DNA from: Agarilytica rhodophyticola
GTDB lineage: Bacteria; Pseudomonadota; Gammaproteobacteria; Pseudomonadales; Cellvibrionaceae
Reading direction: 5' to 3'
DNA length: 64,000 nucleotides
Assembly (NCBI RefSeq): GCF_002157225.2
Contig: NZ_CP020038.1
Coordinates: 5,362,501 to 5,426,500, forward strand
Made by a program: the position numbers and the translations under genes
Shown: positions 63,305-64,000 of the stretch, piece after piece
Layout of the letters: the number at the start of each line of letters is the position of its first letter
Position numbering within the stretch: the first letter of the stretch is position 1
Notes under the pieces: model-generated
Database searches by the model: none
What the model saw: only the letters and a program-made list of their open reading frames with translations
Told to the model about the DNA's origin: nothing

Positions 63305-63380
63305 TAGAAAGCTAAGTGACTCTTTAAAAAACTTTAGGCAATGTAAAAAAGCACTAATAAAATGTCAATATAGCTTTCTA
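63305..63380. promoter_or_regulatory. 10-bp inverted repeat between the receptor and lyase genes
   Basis: TAGAAAGCTA (63305-63314) and TAGCTTTCTA (63371-63380) are exact inverted copies separated by 56 bases in the 139-bp gap. It could be a looping pair of operators or a stem that protects one side of the mRNA. Confidence 0.5.
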
Positions 63381-63400
63381 CTATCATAAAAATACAGGCT

Positions 63401-64000
63401 CTAAAACTTAACCGTAACACCTAATTCGTATTTTGGTCCAGTACTCGACCATAATGTCAGTGAGTTAGAGTTCTGTGTCCGATGTCCTACTTGAGGCTCA
63501 TCGTTAATATTTTGTACAGTAGCTCGCACTCTCACTTTCTTATTAACTTTCCAGCTCGCTGCAAGGTCAACAATATGAAAAGAAGATATCCAACGGTTTG
63601 ATCTATCATCTCCAAAATTTGGCTGATAATAACGGCTACGATATTTATTAATTACCTGTAAGTTCACAGGCCCTATATCCCAAAATAGCGTGAGAGATCC
63701 GACGTGGTCTGATTGTCCGAAAAAAGAAGCTTCATCAAGCGTTAATAAACCAGCATCTGTCAAACCCGGTACATCATAGCGGTTACCTGTGGTATCGAGC
63801 ACTTGTGTCACAATACCATTGTTATTCGGGATGAATACTGCTTCTGGGTTTTCGGGTGTCCCTGAAGCCTGGCGTACGGTATTGCCAAACTTGGGATCTT
63901 GCGTAACAAAATTAGTTTGAGAATAGTTATAGGTAAAACGGGTGCCTATGCCGGAAAAAACACCGGGCAATTGGGTAAAGACCGTTTGTGCGTTTAGCTC
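63401..64000 (-). CDS. TonB-dependent receptor, C-terminal part (runs off the right edge)
   Basis: The frame is open from the window edge to a stop at 63401, giving about 199 residues. It has the barrel strands of the receptor end: HVGSLTLFWDIGPVNLQVI, SSFHIVDLAASWKVNKKVRV, NINDEPQ and the final YELGVTVKF ending in aromatic Phe. In Cellvibrionales and Alteromonadales such receptors take up alginate oligosaccharides across the outer membrane when next to PL6/PL17. Substrate assigned by context. Confidence 0.88.
   Translation of the reverse strand, partial: ELNAQTVFTQLPGVFSGIGTRFTYNYSQTNFVTQDPKFGNTVRQASGTPENPEAVFIPNNNGIVTQVLDTTGNRYDVPGLTDAGLLTLDEASFFGQSDHVGSLTLFWDIGPVNLQVINKYRSRYYQPNFGDDRSNRWISSFHIVDLAASWKVNKKVRVRATVQNINDEPQVGHRTQNSNSLTLWSSTGPKYELGVTVKF

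Noticed and set aside
1-64000. CRISPR arrays
   Set aside because: No series of identical 25-40-bp repeats with unique spacers was seen; the short tandem arrays at 2.8, 2.9 and 11.1 kb have no spacers.
1-64000. Intact insertion sequences
   Set aside because: No transposase frame or paired terminal repeats with target duplication could be recognised; the inverted repeat at 29793-29829 is too short and encloses nothing.

Overview
The window looks like chromosomal DNA of a marine, polysaccharide-degrading gammaproteobacterium. The AT-rich sequence, the TonB/PL6/PL17 alginate locus, the secreted lipoproteins with Thr/Pro linkers and the many secreted enzymes fit the Cellvibrionales (Saccharophagus/Teredinibacter/Agarilytica-like); this placement is inference from gene content only. 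The window opens inside a PA14-domain secreted protein and closes inside a TonB-dependent receptor.

Layout. 1-10.7 kb holds scattered single genes: a membrane-anchored protein with an exonuclease VII large-subunit fold, a secreted M35-type metalloprotease, an orphan type II thioesterase, an SLC45-like sugar transporter and a KAP-family P-loop NTPase. 11.4-18.5 kb is a tight operon: TPR-CHAT protease, ECF-like sigma factor, single-pass membrane protein (probable anti-sigma), two small proteins of unknown family that share a GGGYE tail, and a cytoplasmic subtilase. I consider this one of the two best candidates for an undescribed system (a proteolytic signalling or conflict system with its own sigma factor). 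19-27.5 kb has topB, then an ABC exporter/FtsX permease, an exported DJ-1/PfpI protein and an OmpR-type two-component pair; two identical TTTCACA direct repeats with 11-bp period suggest autoregulation. 27.7-29.7 kb has two secreted proteins (SUEL-lectin-like and CARDB-like).

30.8-40.2 kb is the second strong candidate: a seven-gene co-directional cluster with a haem-oxygenase-like diiron oxidase fused to a cupin, a GST-like protein, two AMP-forming ligases (one resembling benzoate-CoA ligases), a FadL/TodX outer-membrane channel, a CoA-acylating aldehyde dehydrogenase fused to a cyclic-nucleotide-binding-like domain, and an O-methyltransferase. Taken together these suggest import or export, CoA activation, reduction or oxidation and methylation of a small aromatic or acyl metabolite; no published pathway is recognised.

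40.4-46.6 kb has a second exported DJ-1 protein, a YbgA-like protein, a DUF4397 lipoprotein and a large membrane protein with a glycine/valine-rich core. 46.6-52.3 kb is an accessory region ending at tRNA-Arg(ACG): an F-box-like protein, an unknown coupled gene pair, an LRAT-fold protein whose catalytic Cys is Ser, a zeta-type toxin and a DUF4062 protein each interrupted by one in-frame TAA, and the two truncated ends of a P2-like prophage (ogr and int) joined head to head.

52.4-64 kb is mgsA followed by an alginate utilisation locus. Reading on the minus strand: TonB receptor, PL6 lyase, PL17 oligoalginate lyase, KdgF, MFS uronate importer, DEH reductase (SDR), KDG kinase and a jelly-roll surface lipoprotein, with a convergent LacI-family regulator. 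Together they take alginate to 2-keto-3-deoxy-6-phosphogluconate; the final aldolase (Eda) is not in the window.
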